Shown here: positions 1 through 6,620 of the stretch, piece after piece | How positions within the stretch are numbered: position 1 is the first letter of the stretch | Layout: each line of letters begins with the position of its first letter | Source: DASPXY01 sp038227745 | GTDB taxonomy: Bacteria > Planctomycetota > Planctomycetia > Gemmatales > Gemmataceae | NCBI GenBank assembly: GCA_038227745.1 | Contig: JBBRPS010000054.1 | Span: 1-21,604, forward strand | DNA length: 21,604 nucleotides | Direction of reading: 5' to 3' | Notes under the pieces: generated by a model | Databases searched by the model: none | What the model saw: the letters and a program-made list of their open reading frames with translations, nothing else | What the model was told of the DNA's origin: nothing | Made by a program: the position numbers and the translations under genes

Positions 1-268
1 AGATGTTCCGCAGAGGCCGCCGCAGGGCGGGGGCGTCCGGATTGCGCGCCGGGCAGTGCCGAGGCGCCCGCGCAGCTGCGCTGCCCGGCGCCTGCCACGG
101 CGGTTCCTCAACCCTGAGGCGATGCGCCCGGGGTTGACGGCGACGGCGGCAGGGGAGAGAATCTGTCCGGCGCGGGATGAGGGTCCCGCGCTGCCGCCCG
201 CCACGCTGCGAGCGGCGAGACTACCCGGACACGGAGAACCGGCCCGATCCAGGGAAAGGGAGTCGGCC
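1..268. other. Window-edge non-coding or unassigned DNA
   Basis: GC-rich sequence upstream of the first hydrolase. An open frame runs through part of it in phase with the hydrolase, but its translation is Arg/Pro/Ala-rich with no recognisable motif, so I treat it as untranslated. The only signal I see is a weak promoter-like pair, TTGACG at 134-139 and GAGAAT at 157-162. It could also hold the end of a gene lying outside the window. Confidence 0.4.
134..162 (+). promoter_or_regulatory. Weak sigma70-like promoter candidate for the hydrolase
   Basis: TTGACG (134-139, 5 of 6 to consensus) and GAGAAT (157-162, 4 of 6) are separated by 17 bases. They lie about 110 bases upstream of the chosen hydrolase start. 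The match is modest and could arise by chance, although AT-containing hexamers are rare in this background. Confidence 0.22.
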
Positions 269-1090
269 ATGCCTCTTTGTCAACTCCCCGAAGTCGCCTT
301 GTATTACGTCGAGAAGGGCCAGGGCGAGCCGCTCGTCTTCCTCAATGGCCTGAGCGGCGACCACCTGTACTGGATGAGACAACTCCGCGCCTTCGCCAAG
401 ACCTACCGCTGCCTCGCCCTCGACAACCGCGACGTCGGCCGCTCCGGCTGCCCCGCCCGGCCGTACACCACCGCCGACATGGCCGCCGACGTCGCCGCCC
501 TGTTCGAGCGTCTCGAACTGCCGCCGGCCCACGTCGTCGGCCTGTCGCTCGGGGGGATGATCGCGCAGGAGCTGGCGCTCGCCGTGCCTGAGCGGGTGAA
601 GAGTCTGGTGCTGGTGGACACGCTCGGAGGCGCGGACGAGTGGTTCCGCGCCACGCTGGCCGCCTTTGAGATGATCCGGCGTCAGGTGGCGGACACCGCG
701 GCGTTCTTCGAGGCCATCCTGCCCTGGTGGGTCGGCTGGCGGTTCTTCGAGCAGGCCGAGCACGTCACCTGGCTGCGCTGGCTGCTGCGCCAGGCCCCCT
801 ACCCGCAGGGACTCGACAGCTTCCTGCGCCAGCTCGAGGCGGCGCGGCGCCACGACGCGCTGGGCCGGCTGGGCGCGATCGCCTGCCCCGTCCTGGTGGT
901 GGTCGGCGCCGACGACGCCGTCTGCCCGCCGCGCCACAGCGAGCAGCTGCGCGACCGCCTGCCGCGGGCGCAGCTCGTCGTCGTGCCCGGCGTCGGCCAC
1001 GCCCTGCCGTTCGAGGGCCCCGGCCAGTTCACCTCGATCCTCGCGGGCTTCCTCACCAATCCCGGTGCCACCGACCGCCGCTGTGCCTGA
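269..1090 (+). CDS. Alpha/beta hydrolase fold protein
   Basis: A 273-residue soluble alpha/beta hydrolase, the usual length for the family. The nucleophile elbow GLSLGG places Ser93. The acid is probably Asp215 or Asp216 in VVGADD and the base His244 in GVGHALPFEG, so the triad is complete. An oxyanion-side FLNGLSG (about 24-30) and LDNRDVGRSG (51-60) are typical of the 3-oxoadipate enol-lactonase and related esterase branch. I chose ATG 269 because a purine-rich site (AAAGGGAG, 255-262) precedes it and homology-like sequence begins there; the 71-residue in-frame extension upstream is Arg/Pro-rich and featureless. The substrate cannot be told from sequence. It is followed after 139 bases by the sulfotransferase in the same direction, without obvious functional linkage. 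Confidence 0.88.
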   Translation: MPLCQLPEVALYYVEKGQGEPLVFLNGLSGDHLYWMRQLRAFAKTYRCLALDNRDVGRSGCPARPYTTADMAADVAALFERLELPPAHVVGLSLGGMIAQELALAVPERVKSLVLVDTLGGADEWFRATLAAFEMIRRQVADTAAFFEAILPWWVGWRFFEQAEHVTWLRWLLRQAPYPQGLDSFLRQLEAARRHDALGRLGAIACPVLVVVGADDAVCPPRHSEQLRDRLPRAQLVVVPGVGHALPFEGPGQFTSILAGFLTNPGATDRRCA

Positions 1091-1229
1091 CGGAACTGCC
1101 GGGCGGTCGTCCCGGTTCGCGCCCGGGCGTTTCTCGACGCGGCCCGCCGAGTTCGGGTTGCGTCCGGTGCGGCGTTGAGGTACACCACGGGGCGACCTCC
1201 AGGAAGGACCGCCACCCCAGGGACCACGG

Positions 1230-2090
1230 ATGCGCCCGTTCCTCCGCCGCGTCAAGGACTACCTCCCGCCTGTTTGGAGAACCCGCCTGCGGCGGGCGCT
1301 CGCCGGGGTGCCGCTGGCCGACTGCCTCGCCCGCGTGCAATTGTCCCCGTGGCGCGTGGATTTCGTCGTCGGCGGCACCATGAAGGGCGGCACAACCGCC
1401 CTCAGCGCCTTCCTCGACCGGCACCCCGAAATCCGCATGGCCTCCGGCAAAGAGGCCCACTTCTTCGACACCGACGACCATTTCCGCCCCGGCGTCCGGC
1501 CCGAGTACGACATCTACCACCGGCAGTTCGCGCCTGGCCCTGCCACGCGCCTCCTGGGGGACGCCACGCCGATCTATCTCTACTGGGAGCCGGTGCCGGC
1601 CCGCGTCGCGGCCTACAACCCGCGCATGAAATGGGTGCTGCTGCTCCGCCAGCCCGCCGAGCGCGCGTACTCCCACTGGAACATGCTGCGCCAGAACGGG
1701 GCCGAGCTGCTGGCCTTCGCCGACGCGATCGCGCGCGAACAGGAGCGGCGGCCAACCGGGCCTGGCCAGTGCCGCGTCTTTTCCTACCTCGACCGCGGTT
1801 TCTACGCCCGGCAACTGCGCCGCCTCTTCGCCGTCGTGCCGCGGCGTCAGGTGCTGGTGCTCCGCTCCGAGGAACTGCGCCGCGACCACTACGCCACGCT
1901 CCGGCGCGTCTTCGAGTTCCTCAGCGTCGATCCTGGCGTGCGCGTCGAGCCGGCGGTGATCCACGGCCGCACCTACGAGGCACCGCTGCCGGCCGACCTC
2001 GAGCGCGCGTTGATGGCCCACTTCGCGGACGACATTCGCGACCTGGAAAAGCTGCTTGGCTGGGACCTATCCGACTGGCTTGCCCCCTGA
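1230..2090 (+). CDS. Sulfotransferase, carbohydrate (heparan-sulfate) type
   Basis: A 286-residue PAPS-dependent sulfotransferase. The 5'-phosphosulfate loop is GGTMKGGTT (48-56, Lys52). KEAHFFD (74-80) matches the KE-x-HFFD block of heparan-sulfate N- and 3-O-sulfotransferases, where the Glu is the catalytic base, here Glu75. The 3'-phosphate site is RQPAERAYSHW (140-150, Arg140 and Ser148). There is no signal peptide or membrane segment, so it probably acts in the cytoplasm on a sugar or lipid-linked glycan. An AGGGA site at 1219-1223 supports ATG 1230. It stands just outside the exopolysaccharide cluster; a role in sulfating that polymer is inference. Substrate unknown; the family call is secure. 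Confidence 0.88.
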   Translation: MRPFLRRVKDYLPPVWRTRLRRALAGVPLADCLARVQLSPWRVDFVVGGTMKGGTTALSAFLDRHPEIRMASGKEAHFFDTDDHFRPGVRPEYDIYHRQFAPGPATRLLGDATPIYLYWEPVPARVAAYNPRMKWVLLLRQPAERAYSHWNMLRQNGAELLAFADAIAREQERRPTGPGQCRVFSYLDRGFYARQLRRLFAVVPRRQVLVLRSEELRRDHYATLRRVFEFLSVDPGVRVEPAVIHGRTYEAPLPADLERALMAHFADDIRDLEKLLGWDLSDWLAP

Positions 2091-2112
2091 ACGCCGCTCC
2101 CTCGCCGCGCCA

Positions 2113-2192
2113 GGCGAACGGCCGGCGTAAGCCGGCTGGTACAGCACGGCATGCGGGTTGACGTACCAGCCGGCTTACGCCGGCCGTTCGCC
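2113..2192. repeat. Palindromic element, family A, copy 1
   Basis: A perfect 30-bp inverted repeat: arms 2113-2142 and 2163-2192 around a 20-base loop. The left arm is identical over all 30 bases to 15449-15478, so this is a dispersed element. It fills the gap between two convergent genes and could stop transcription from both sides, but it has no T-tract. No open frame or transposase is associated. Confidence 0.9.
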
Positions 2193-2193
2193 A

Positions 2194-2508
2194 TCAACAC
2201 TCCGGACTCTGCAATAAGCCGTGTTTGATGAGCGCGAGCAGGCCGAGGACGTGCTTGCAGCGGCCGTGCGCCAGGAAGCCGAGGCACTCGCAGGAACAGT
2301 CCGCGCGCCGGCCGACCCGGACGTGGTAGAGGTTGCCCAGCCCCAACCGATGGACCGCGAAGCCGCGCCCCCCGATGGAGCACGGGATCTCGTGGAACGT
2401 GTAGAACTGGGTCGTCCGCCCGGTGGTGATCGACAGCACTCCCACCCCGTCCTGCGTCGGCGGGCGGACGAGCCGAATCGTGCGTTCGGAAGAGGAGGTC
2501 TCGGCCAC
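2194..2508 (-). CDS. Small SWIM-type zinc-finger protein
   Basis: A 104-residue protein whose C-terminal half carries the SWIM signature C-x-C-x(10)-C-x-H: Cys71, Cys73, Cys84 and His86, in CSCECLGFLAHGRCKHVLGL. SWIM fingers bind zinc and are found in ATPase and transposase partners and in small stand-alone proteins, where they are thought to bind DNA or protein. Nothing else is recognisable in the first 60 residues, which look like a beta-rich region. GTG 2508 is preferred: AGGGG (2515-2519, read on this strand) lies six bases upstream, and further upstream the frame overlaps the neighbouring gene and turns into low-complexity Arg/Thr sequence. It is the last gene of the leftward group; its stop is next to palindrome A. 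Function unknown. Confidence 0.72.
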   Translation of the reverse strand: MAETSSSERTIRLVRPPTQDGVGVLSITTGRTTQFYTFHEIPCSIGGRGFAVHRLGLGNLYHVRVGRRADCSCECLGFLAHGRCKHVLGLLALIKHGLLQSPEC

Positions 2509-2554
2509 ACGCGGCCCCTGCACCGGGGACTCGGAGCGACAGCGGGCGCGGGCG

Positions 2555-3052
2555 TCAGCGGGTCGGCGGCGGCGGCCGCCGGGCGCCGTACGGGTTGAGC
2601 AGGTTGGTGCGCGGGGCGACGCCGAGGTTGTAGTACGGGCCGTAGTTCTGGTAGCGCACCTGGTGTCCCGTCTCCGGCAGCACCGGCAGCAGGTCATCGT
2701 ACTGGTCGATGCCCGGCCGGAGAACCTGGCTCACGTCGAGCGGGATGGGGGAGTTGTAGATCGGCGGCCGCTGATCGGGGAGGACGCCGAGGTAGTAGTT
2801 CGAGGCCGGGCTGCCGCCGCGCAGCAGTTCGAGGTACGGGCTGAACGCCGGTCGCGGTGTGGCCTGGAAAGGCGCCTGGTTACCCGTCGCCCGCGAGTAG
2901 CCGCCGTAGCCCGAGAGCCCCGAAAAGTTGGAGTATCCCGAGCCGTAGCCCGGACCGGCGCCGGGATAGATGGCCTGGGCACTCGCGCGGCCCGCCGTGG
3001 CCAGCAGCAGGATCGGGGCCAGGGCCGCGGCCAGCGTCAGAAGCCGTCTCAT
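2555..3052 (-). CDS. Small secreted hypothetical protein, Gly/Tyr-rich
   Basis: A 165-residue protein with a clear signal peptide: MRRLL, a hydrophobic stretch to about residue 20, then an AxA-like site at ASAQA (about 23-27). The mature start is Gly/Tyr/Ser-rich (PGYGSGYSNF, LSGYGGYS), followed by PYLELLRGGSPASNYYLGV (about 72-90), a type of segment I associate with short exported planctomycete proteins, and a Pro/Arg-rich tail. No enzymatic motif is seen. A strong Shine-Dalgarno (AGGAGGGG on this strand, 3060-3067) supports ATG 3052. It lies downstream of the polysaccharide export gene, separated by palindrome B, and could be a periplasmic or surface accessory, but function is unknown. Confidence 0.75.
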   Translation of the reverse strand: MRRLLTLAAALAPILLLATAGRASAQAIYPGAGPGYGSGYSNFSGLSGYGGYSRATGNQAPFQATPRPAFSPYLELLRGGSPASNYYLGVLPDQRPPIYNSPIPLDVSQVLRPGIDQYDDLLPVLPETGHQVRYQNYGPYYNLGVAPRTNLLNPYGARRPPPPTR

Positions 3053-3162
3053 CGTCGTCCCCTCCTCGGTTGGTGTTCGGCCGTCCTCAGGGAGGCGGCC
3101 GTAACCCTCCCTCTTTAACGTTACCCGGTCACGCGCCGTGCCGCAAGTTTCCGTGTGTACAG

Positions 3163-3226
3163 GTGTGCCACGGCTGTGTCAGCCGTGCGAGGGACGTTCG
3201 GCACGGCTGACACAGCCGTGGCACAC
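3163..3226. repeat. Palindromic element, family B
   Basis: A perfect 26-bp inverted repeat: arms 3163-3188 and 3201-3226, 12-base loop. It lies between the stop of the export lipoprotein gene and the start of the small secreted protein, so it could end or attenuate the leftward transcript. The sequence is unrelated to the other palindromes in the window. No T-tract follows on either side. Confidence 0.88.
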
Positions 3227-3242
3227 GGCAGTCTGGCCCGTT

Positions 3243-4805
3243 CTAGCGGCCGCCGCCCAGACCGCCCGACTTGATCGAGTTGACCGTCTGGCTGGCCAGC
3301 AGCGTGATGCCGAAGATCCGCTGGATCGGCGAGAAGAACTTCGACAGCGCGTAGTCGAACCGCTGGATGGCTTCCGCCTTGATGTACAGGCGGTCGCCGG
3401 GCAGCAGCTGGTAGTTCGTCGCCATCTGGCCCTTCTGGCTGACGCCAATCCAGTCCACCGGCAGGATGTTCTCCCTGTCGCCGTGGCCCGGCGCCCGCCG
3501 CGCCACCCAGACGCGGTGCTTCGACGCCTCGGGCGGCAGGCCCTGGATCAGGCTGATCGCGTCGAGCACGCGCTCGTTGCCGGTGATCGGGAAGCGCTGC
3601 ACGATCTCGCCGAAGCCGGTCCGGTCGGTGATGACGTAGAACACCTGGCTGTTGTACGCCAGCATGTCCACGCTCAGGCCGTCGAGCACGTCCTTGAGGC
3701 TCTTGCGCGACGGGTCGAGGCGGGCCTGAACGATCTTGGCGATCTCCACCTTGGCCTCGTCCACCGTCATGCCGGCGACGTACACCGAGCCGTAGGCGCC
3801 GACGCCGATGGTGCCGTCCGGCCGGACCACATGGGGGCCGCGCACCGGCTGAGTCAACAGGCCCTCGAGCGAATCGATCTGCAGGATGTCGGGCGGATTG
3901 ATCCGGTAGCGGGGCAGGCTCACCGGGTGCTGCTCGTTGGGAGCGTGCGCCGGGGGGGGCGGGGCGTGCCCGAGGGCGCCCTGCGGCAGACCGGCGCTGG
4001 GCGGGGAGAAGGGCCCGACATCCTGCGGCGCGCCGACGATTGTCTTGGGCGCCGGCGCCAGTTCAGGGCCGACCTCGCCAGCGTTCGGCAGCGGCCAGCC
4101 CTGCGGCTGCCAGCTCGCCGTCCTCACGGGGCGCGCGCCGGTCGCAGTGCCGAACTCGTTCCCCGACGCCTTCGTCGCGGGGGTGCCGAGGTCCGGCCCG
4201 GTCGTCACGTCGCGCTGGATCGGGCGCCAGGTGCTCTTGACCGCCTGCGGCGGCGTCGTCCCCTGCTGCGCCGGGGCGTTCTGCGGGCCAGGAGCAACCT
4301 GCGCCGCCGCCGCGTCCGTCTGAAACTGGGCGACCTGCTGAACCTGGGCGGCAGACGTGCCCCCGGCGGGGCTCAGCCGCACGCGGGCGTTCCGCTCGTA
4401 GGCGGAGACGTGGCGTTCGATCCTGGCCCGTGCCTGTTCCAGCGTCAGGCCGGCGACGTTGATGGCACCGTAGGGGCCGAGCAGCACCGTGCCGTCCGGG
4501 CCGACGAGGCCGGTGCCGAACTGAGTCCGCGGGGGCTGGCCGACCTCGATGCTCCACTGGAACTCGGAACGCGGCTGCAGGACGTCCTGGCCGCCGACAC
4601 GGGTGAAGGCGCCCGGAGTGGGGGTGGTCTGAGGCTTCGCCCGGGCGACCGCCGCTTCCGGTCCGAGGGGGGCCGCCGCCCCGGGCTGGCCGTCCGCGGA
4701 CGCCACCGCGCCGTGAGGGAACGTGCTGCAACCGCCCCCGGCGATGCCCAGGCCGACAATCAGAGCGAATAGGCCGCCCAGCCGGCAGACGTCTCTCTCG
4801 ACCAT
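3243..4805 (-). CDS. Polysaccharide export lipoprotein (Wza/SLBB type)
   Basis: A 520-residue outer-membrane polysaccharide export protein. The lipoprotein signal has a hydrophobic core LFALIVGLGIAGG ending at Cys26. A Poly_export-type domain begins at YRINPPDILQI (300-310) with RPDGTIGVGAYGSVYVAGMT (328-347), followed by an SLBB-like region (about 384-475) that includes LLPGDRLYIKAEA. An earlier, shorter copy of the same motif lies at 99-136 (GPDGTVLLGPYGAINVAGLT), joined by a Pro/Ala/Gln-rich linker (about 145-295). This is longer than typical Wza (about 380 residues). ATG 4805 is chosen over ATG 4823 because GAGGAG sits seven bases upstream of it. It diverges from the exosortase cluster and almost certainly exports that cluster's polymer. 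A run of eight C on the coding strand (3952-3959) codes for prolines in the linker. Confidence 0.9.
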   Translation of the reverse strand: MVERDVCRLGGLFALIVGLGIAGGGCSTFPHGAVASADGQPGAAAPLGPEAAVARAKPQTTPTPGAFTRVGGQDVLQPRSEFQWSIEVGQPPRTQFGTGLVGPDGTVLLGPYGAINVAGLTLEQARARIERHVSAYERNARVRLSPAGGTSAAQVQQVAQFQTDAAAAQVAPGPQNAPAQQGTTPPQAVKSTWRPIQRDVTTGPDLGTPATKASGNEFGTATGARPVRTASWQPQGWPLPNAGEVGPELAPAPKTIVGAPQDVGPFSPPSAGLPQGALGHAPPPPAHAPNEQHPVSLPRYRINPPDILQIDSLEGLLTQPVRGPHVVRPDGTIGVGAYGSVYVAGMTVDEAKVEIAKIVQARLDPSRKSLKDVLDGLSVDMLAYNSQVFYVITDRTGFGEIVQRFPITGNERVLDAISLIQGLPPEASKHRVWVARRAPGHGDRENILPVDWIGVSQKGQMATNYQLLPGDRLYIKAEAIQRFDYALSKFFSPIQRIFGITLLASQTVNSIKSGGLGGGR

Positions 4806-4812
4806 ATCCCGA

Positions 4813-4818
4813 CTCCTC
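4813..4818 (-). promoter_or_regulatory. Ribosome binding site deciding the export-protein start
   Basis: GAGGAG on the minus strand, seven bases from ATG 4805. It lies downstream of the alternative ATG codons at 4823 and 4820, so it favours the shorter protein, whose N-terminus is also a better lipoprotein signal. Confidence 0.6.
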
Positions 4819-5067
4819 ATCATCCTGCGGGCCCGGCGGCGGCCGGGCCCTGGGAGCGTAGCTTCCGTGCAATCGGGATGCGTTGTCCCGCTCTTGTGTG
4901 GGCTATCGGAATTCCGCGCGGGCCGGAGTCAGTTCGATTTACCGCCCCTGGCCGGATCCCCTCCGCCTGCGCAGGTTACGACGCGCACGTTCCGCGCACC
5001 TTCCCCGGCTTATCGAGCCCACCGGTCGCAACTCATGGGCCTGGCCCCGGCTTCCTCTCTCTTTCCC

Positions 5068-5086
5068 GGTTTCCGCGGTGGAAACC
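5068..5086. promoter_or_regulatory. Operator-like dyad upstream of the -35
   Basis: GGTTTCC-N5-GGAAACC, a perfect 7-base dyad (5068-5074 and 5080-5086). It ends four bases before the -35 hexamer of the exosortase promoter candidate. This size and position suit a dimeric transcription factor acting as activator or repressor. A chance occurrence cannot be ruled out. Confidence 0.4.
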
Positions 5087-5090
5087 CTGG

Positions 5091-5120
5091 TTGACTCAAT
5101 GCTGGGGCCGCGAGTATTAT
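5091..5120 (+). promoter_or_regulatory. Sigma70-like promoter of the exosortase cluster
   Basis: TTGACT (5091-5096) and TATTAT (5115-5120), each 5 of 6 to consensus, spaced 18 bases. This is the best promoter match I found in the window and stands out from a very GC-rich background. The predicted start near 5127 gives an untranslated leader of about 310 bases before exosortase. Confidence 0.5.
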
Positions 5121-5439
5121 GCCCCCGCCAACGGGACGTCTGCACCGACCTCTTCGCAGCGCCGTCTCGGAGGTCCGTTTGAGGACCGGATGGCGCCAGC
5201 CGCGGCGGCCCCGCAAGCCCGCCGACAGCTCGGCCCGTCCGCCAGCGTCCAGGGCTGACGGCCGGGCGACACGGGACGGCCCCCCGCAAGGGCCGCTCCG
5301 CTTTCGCCCCGGCGACCGCAGCAGCACTGGCCCGGAATTCTTGCTCGGCAGGTCGGCCTCAGGACGGAGCCGCTCGGCCGAATTCCACGCCCGCAAGAGT
5401 ATCACCGTCCGCGCATTGCATTCACCAGGGAGGGGCGCA

Positions 5440-6432
5440 ATGACCCAAACGCTCGCCGCCGTCCGCGCAAACCGACCGCTCGTCCTCGCCGCCTTCGCCG
5501 TCCCGCTGGCCGTCGTCGTGTGGGCCTACTGGACCACTCTCGGCGATGCCGCCATCGAGTGGGCGCACAACCCGCAGTACTCGCACGGCTGGCTCGTCCC
5601 CGGCTTCGCCGCCCTGTTGCTGTGGCTGCGCCGCGAGCAGCTCACTTCCGCCGCCCTCCGCCCGAGCTGGTGGGGCCTGGTGATCCTGCTGAACGCCGCT
5701 GCCGTCCGCCTGGTCGGCACCTACTACCACCTGTCCTGGCTTGACCCGCTGTCGCTGCTGCCTTGCCTCGCCGGAGCGTGCGTCCTGGTCGCCGGCTGGG
5801 CGTACCTCCGCTGGGCGTGGCCGGCCTTCGCTTTCCTGTTCTTCATGATCCCGCTGCCCTACAACCTGTCGGTGGCGCTGGCCGCGCCGCTGCAGATGAT
5901 GGCCACCGAGGCCAGCACGTTCCTGCTGCAGACGCTCGGCCAACCCGCCGTCGCCGAGGGCAACGTCATCCTCCTCAACGAGGTCGAACTGGGCGTCGTC
6001 GAGGCGTGCAGCGGCCTGCGCATGCTGATGGTCTTCTTCGCCCTGTCCACGGCGATGGCGATCCTGATCCGCAAGCCCCTGTGGGAGCGGCTCCTGGTCT
6101 GCGCCAGCGCCATCCCCATCGCGCTCGTCGTGAACCTCCTGCGCATCACCGTGACCGCGGTGCTGTACGAGACCGCGGGCAAGGAGGTCGGCGACGCCGT
6201 CTTCCATGACCTCGCCGGCTGGCTGATGATGCCGCTGGCCCTGGTCTTCCTGTGGCTGGAGCTGAAGCTCCTGCAGCACCTCCTCATCGAGCCGCCAGCC
6301 ACCGCCCCGGCCCTGGTCGGCCAGGGATTGCCGGCGCCGCTGGCGCCCACGGTCGAGGCCGAGCCTGCTCGCCGCCGGCGGCGGCGCCGCCAGGCCCGCC
6401 CCGAGGTGGCCAAACCCTTCAGCCGCAGTTGA
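5440..6432 (+). CDS. Exosortase (EpsH/Xrt family) membrane transpeptidase
   Basis: A 330-residue integral membrane protein with about eight hydrophobic segments between residues 15 and 280, the family's usual topology. The catalytic residues are all present: Cys190 in VVEACSGLRM, Arg235 in NLLRIT and His256 in VFHDLAGW. Exosortases recognise C-terminal PEP-CTERM-type signals, cut them and transfer the protein to a surface acceptor; their genes typically sit in exopolysaccharide clusters, as here. YSHGWLVPGF (48-57) is also typical of the EpsH type. ATG 5440 follows AGGGAGGGG (5427-5435); the 107-residue upstream extension is Arg/Pro/Ser-rich and not family-like. An Arg-rich cytoplasmic tail (310-321) follows the last helix. 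First gene of the rightward block. I do not assign a numbered Xrt subtype. Confidence 0.93.
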   Translation: MTQTLAAVRANRPLVLAAFAVPLAVVVWAYWTTLGDAAIEWAHNPQYSHGWLVPGFAALLLWLRREQLTSAALRPSWWGLVILLNAAAVRLVGTYYHLSWLDPLSLLPCLAGACVLVAGWAYLRWAWPAFAFLFFMIPLPYNLSVALAAPLQMMATEASTFLLQTLGQPAVAEGNVILLNEVELGVVEACSGLRMLMVFFALSTAMAILIRKPLWERLLVCASAIPIALVVNLLRITVTAVLYETAGKEVGDAVFHDLAGWLMMPLALVFLWLELKLLQHLLIEPPATAPALVGQGLPAPLAPTVEAEPARRRRRRRQARPEVAKPFSRS

Positions 6433-6445
6433 AACGCCGTCCGAC

Positions 6446-6519
6446 AGCCGGCGCGCCGGGGGCGTGAGTCCCTGGAGAAACTCACCCCTCTGGGGGCTCT
6501 CGCCCCCGGTGCGCCGGCT
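6446..6519. repeat. Nested palindromic element, family C
   Basis: Outer arms 6446-6463 and 6502-6519 pair at 17 of 18 positions. Inside lies a second stem GTGAGT (6464-6469) with ACTCAC (6480-6485). It occupies the gap between exosortase and the Wzz/BY-kinase gene. If transcribed it would form a large branched hairpin. No T-tract follows. Confidence 0.8.
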
Positions 6520-6620
6520 CCGACTCCGCTCGGCAGCCGTGAACCGATCACCAGGCCGCCCCCGCCACCGACCCAGGTATCGTCTCCGGAACCCCCCTGT
6601 TCCCGTGTGGGAGAAGAGCC

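Larger units (their letters stand above)
4806..5439. other. Divergent regulatory gap of 634 bases
   Basis: This is the only long gap without a gene. It separates the leftward export gene from the rightward exosortase gene. It contains a dyad (5068-5086), a sigma70-like promoter (5091-5120) reading right, and an implied leader of about 310 bases. Open frames across it (one in phase with exosortase from 5119) are Arg/Pro/Ser-rich and show no motif, so I do not call a gene. I found no convincing leftward promoter. Two GAATTC-centred 7-base complements (5334-5340 and 5380-5386) might pair in the leader RNA, which is weak evidence. Confidence 0.5.

Noticed and set aside
56..268. N-terminal extension of the alpha/beta hydrolase
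   Set aside because: Seventy-one extra residues with no family similarity; a ribosome site sits before the internal ATG 269.
2113..2192. Insertion sequence ends
   Set aside because: The arms enclose only 20 bases, there is no transposase and no clear target duplication, so an intact IS is excluded; a non-autonomous element remains possible.
5328..5345. Sigma54-like promoter (TGG ... TTGCT)
   Set aside because: The GG and GC elements are separated by 12 bases rather than the required 10.
5119..5439. N-terminal extension of exosortase
   Set aside because: Its start codon overlaps the -10 hexamer of the promoter candidate; composition is Arg/Pro/Ser-rich; ATG 5440 has a strong ribosome site.
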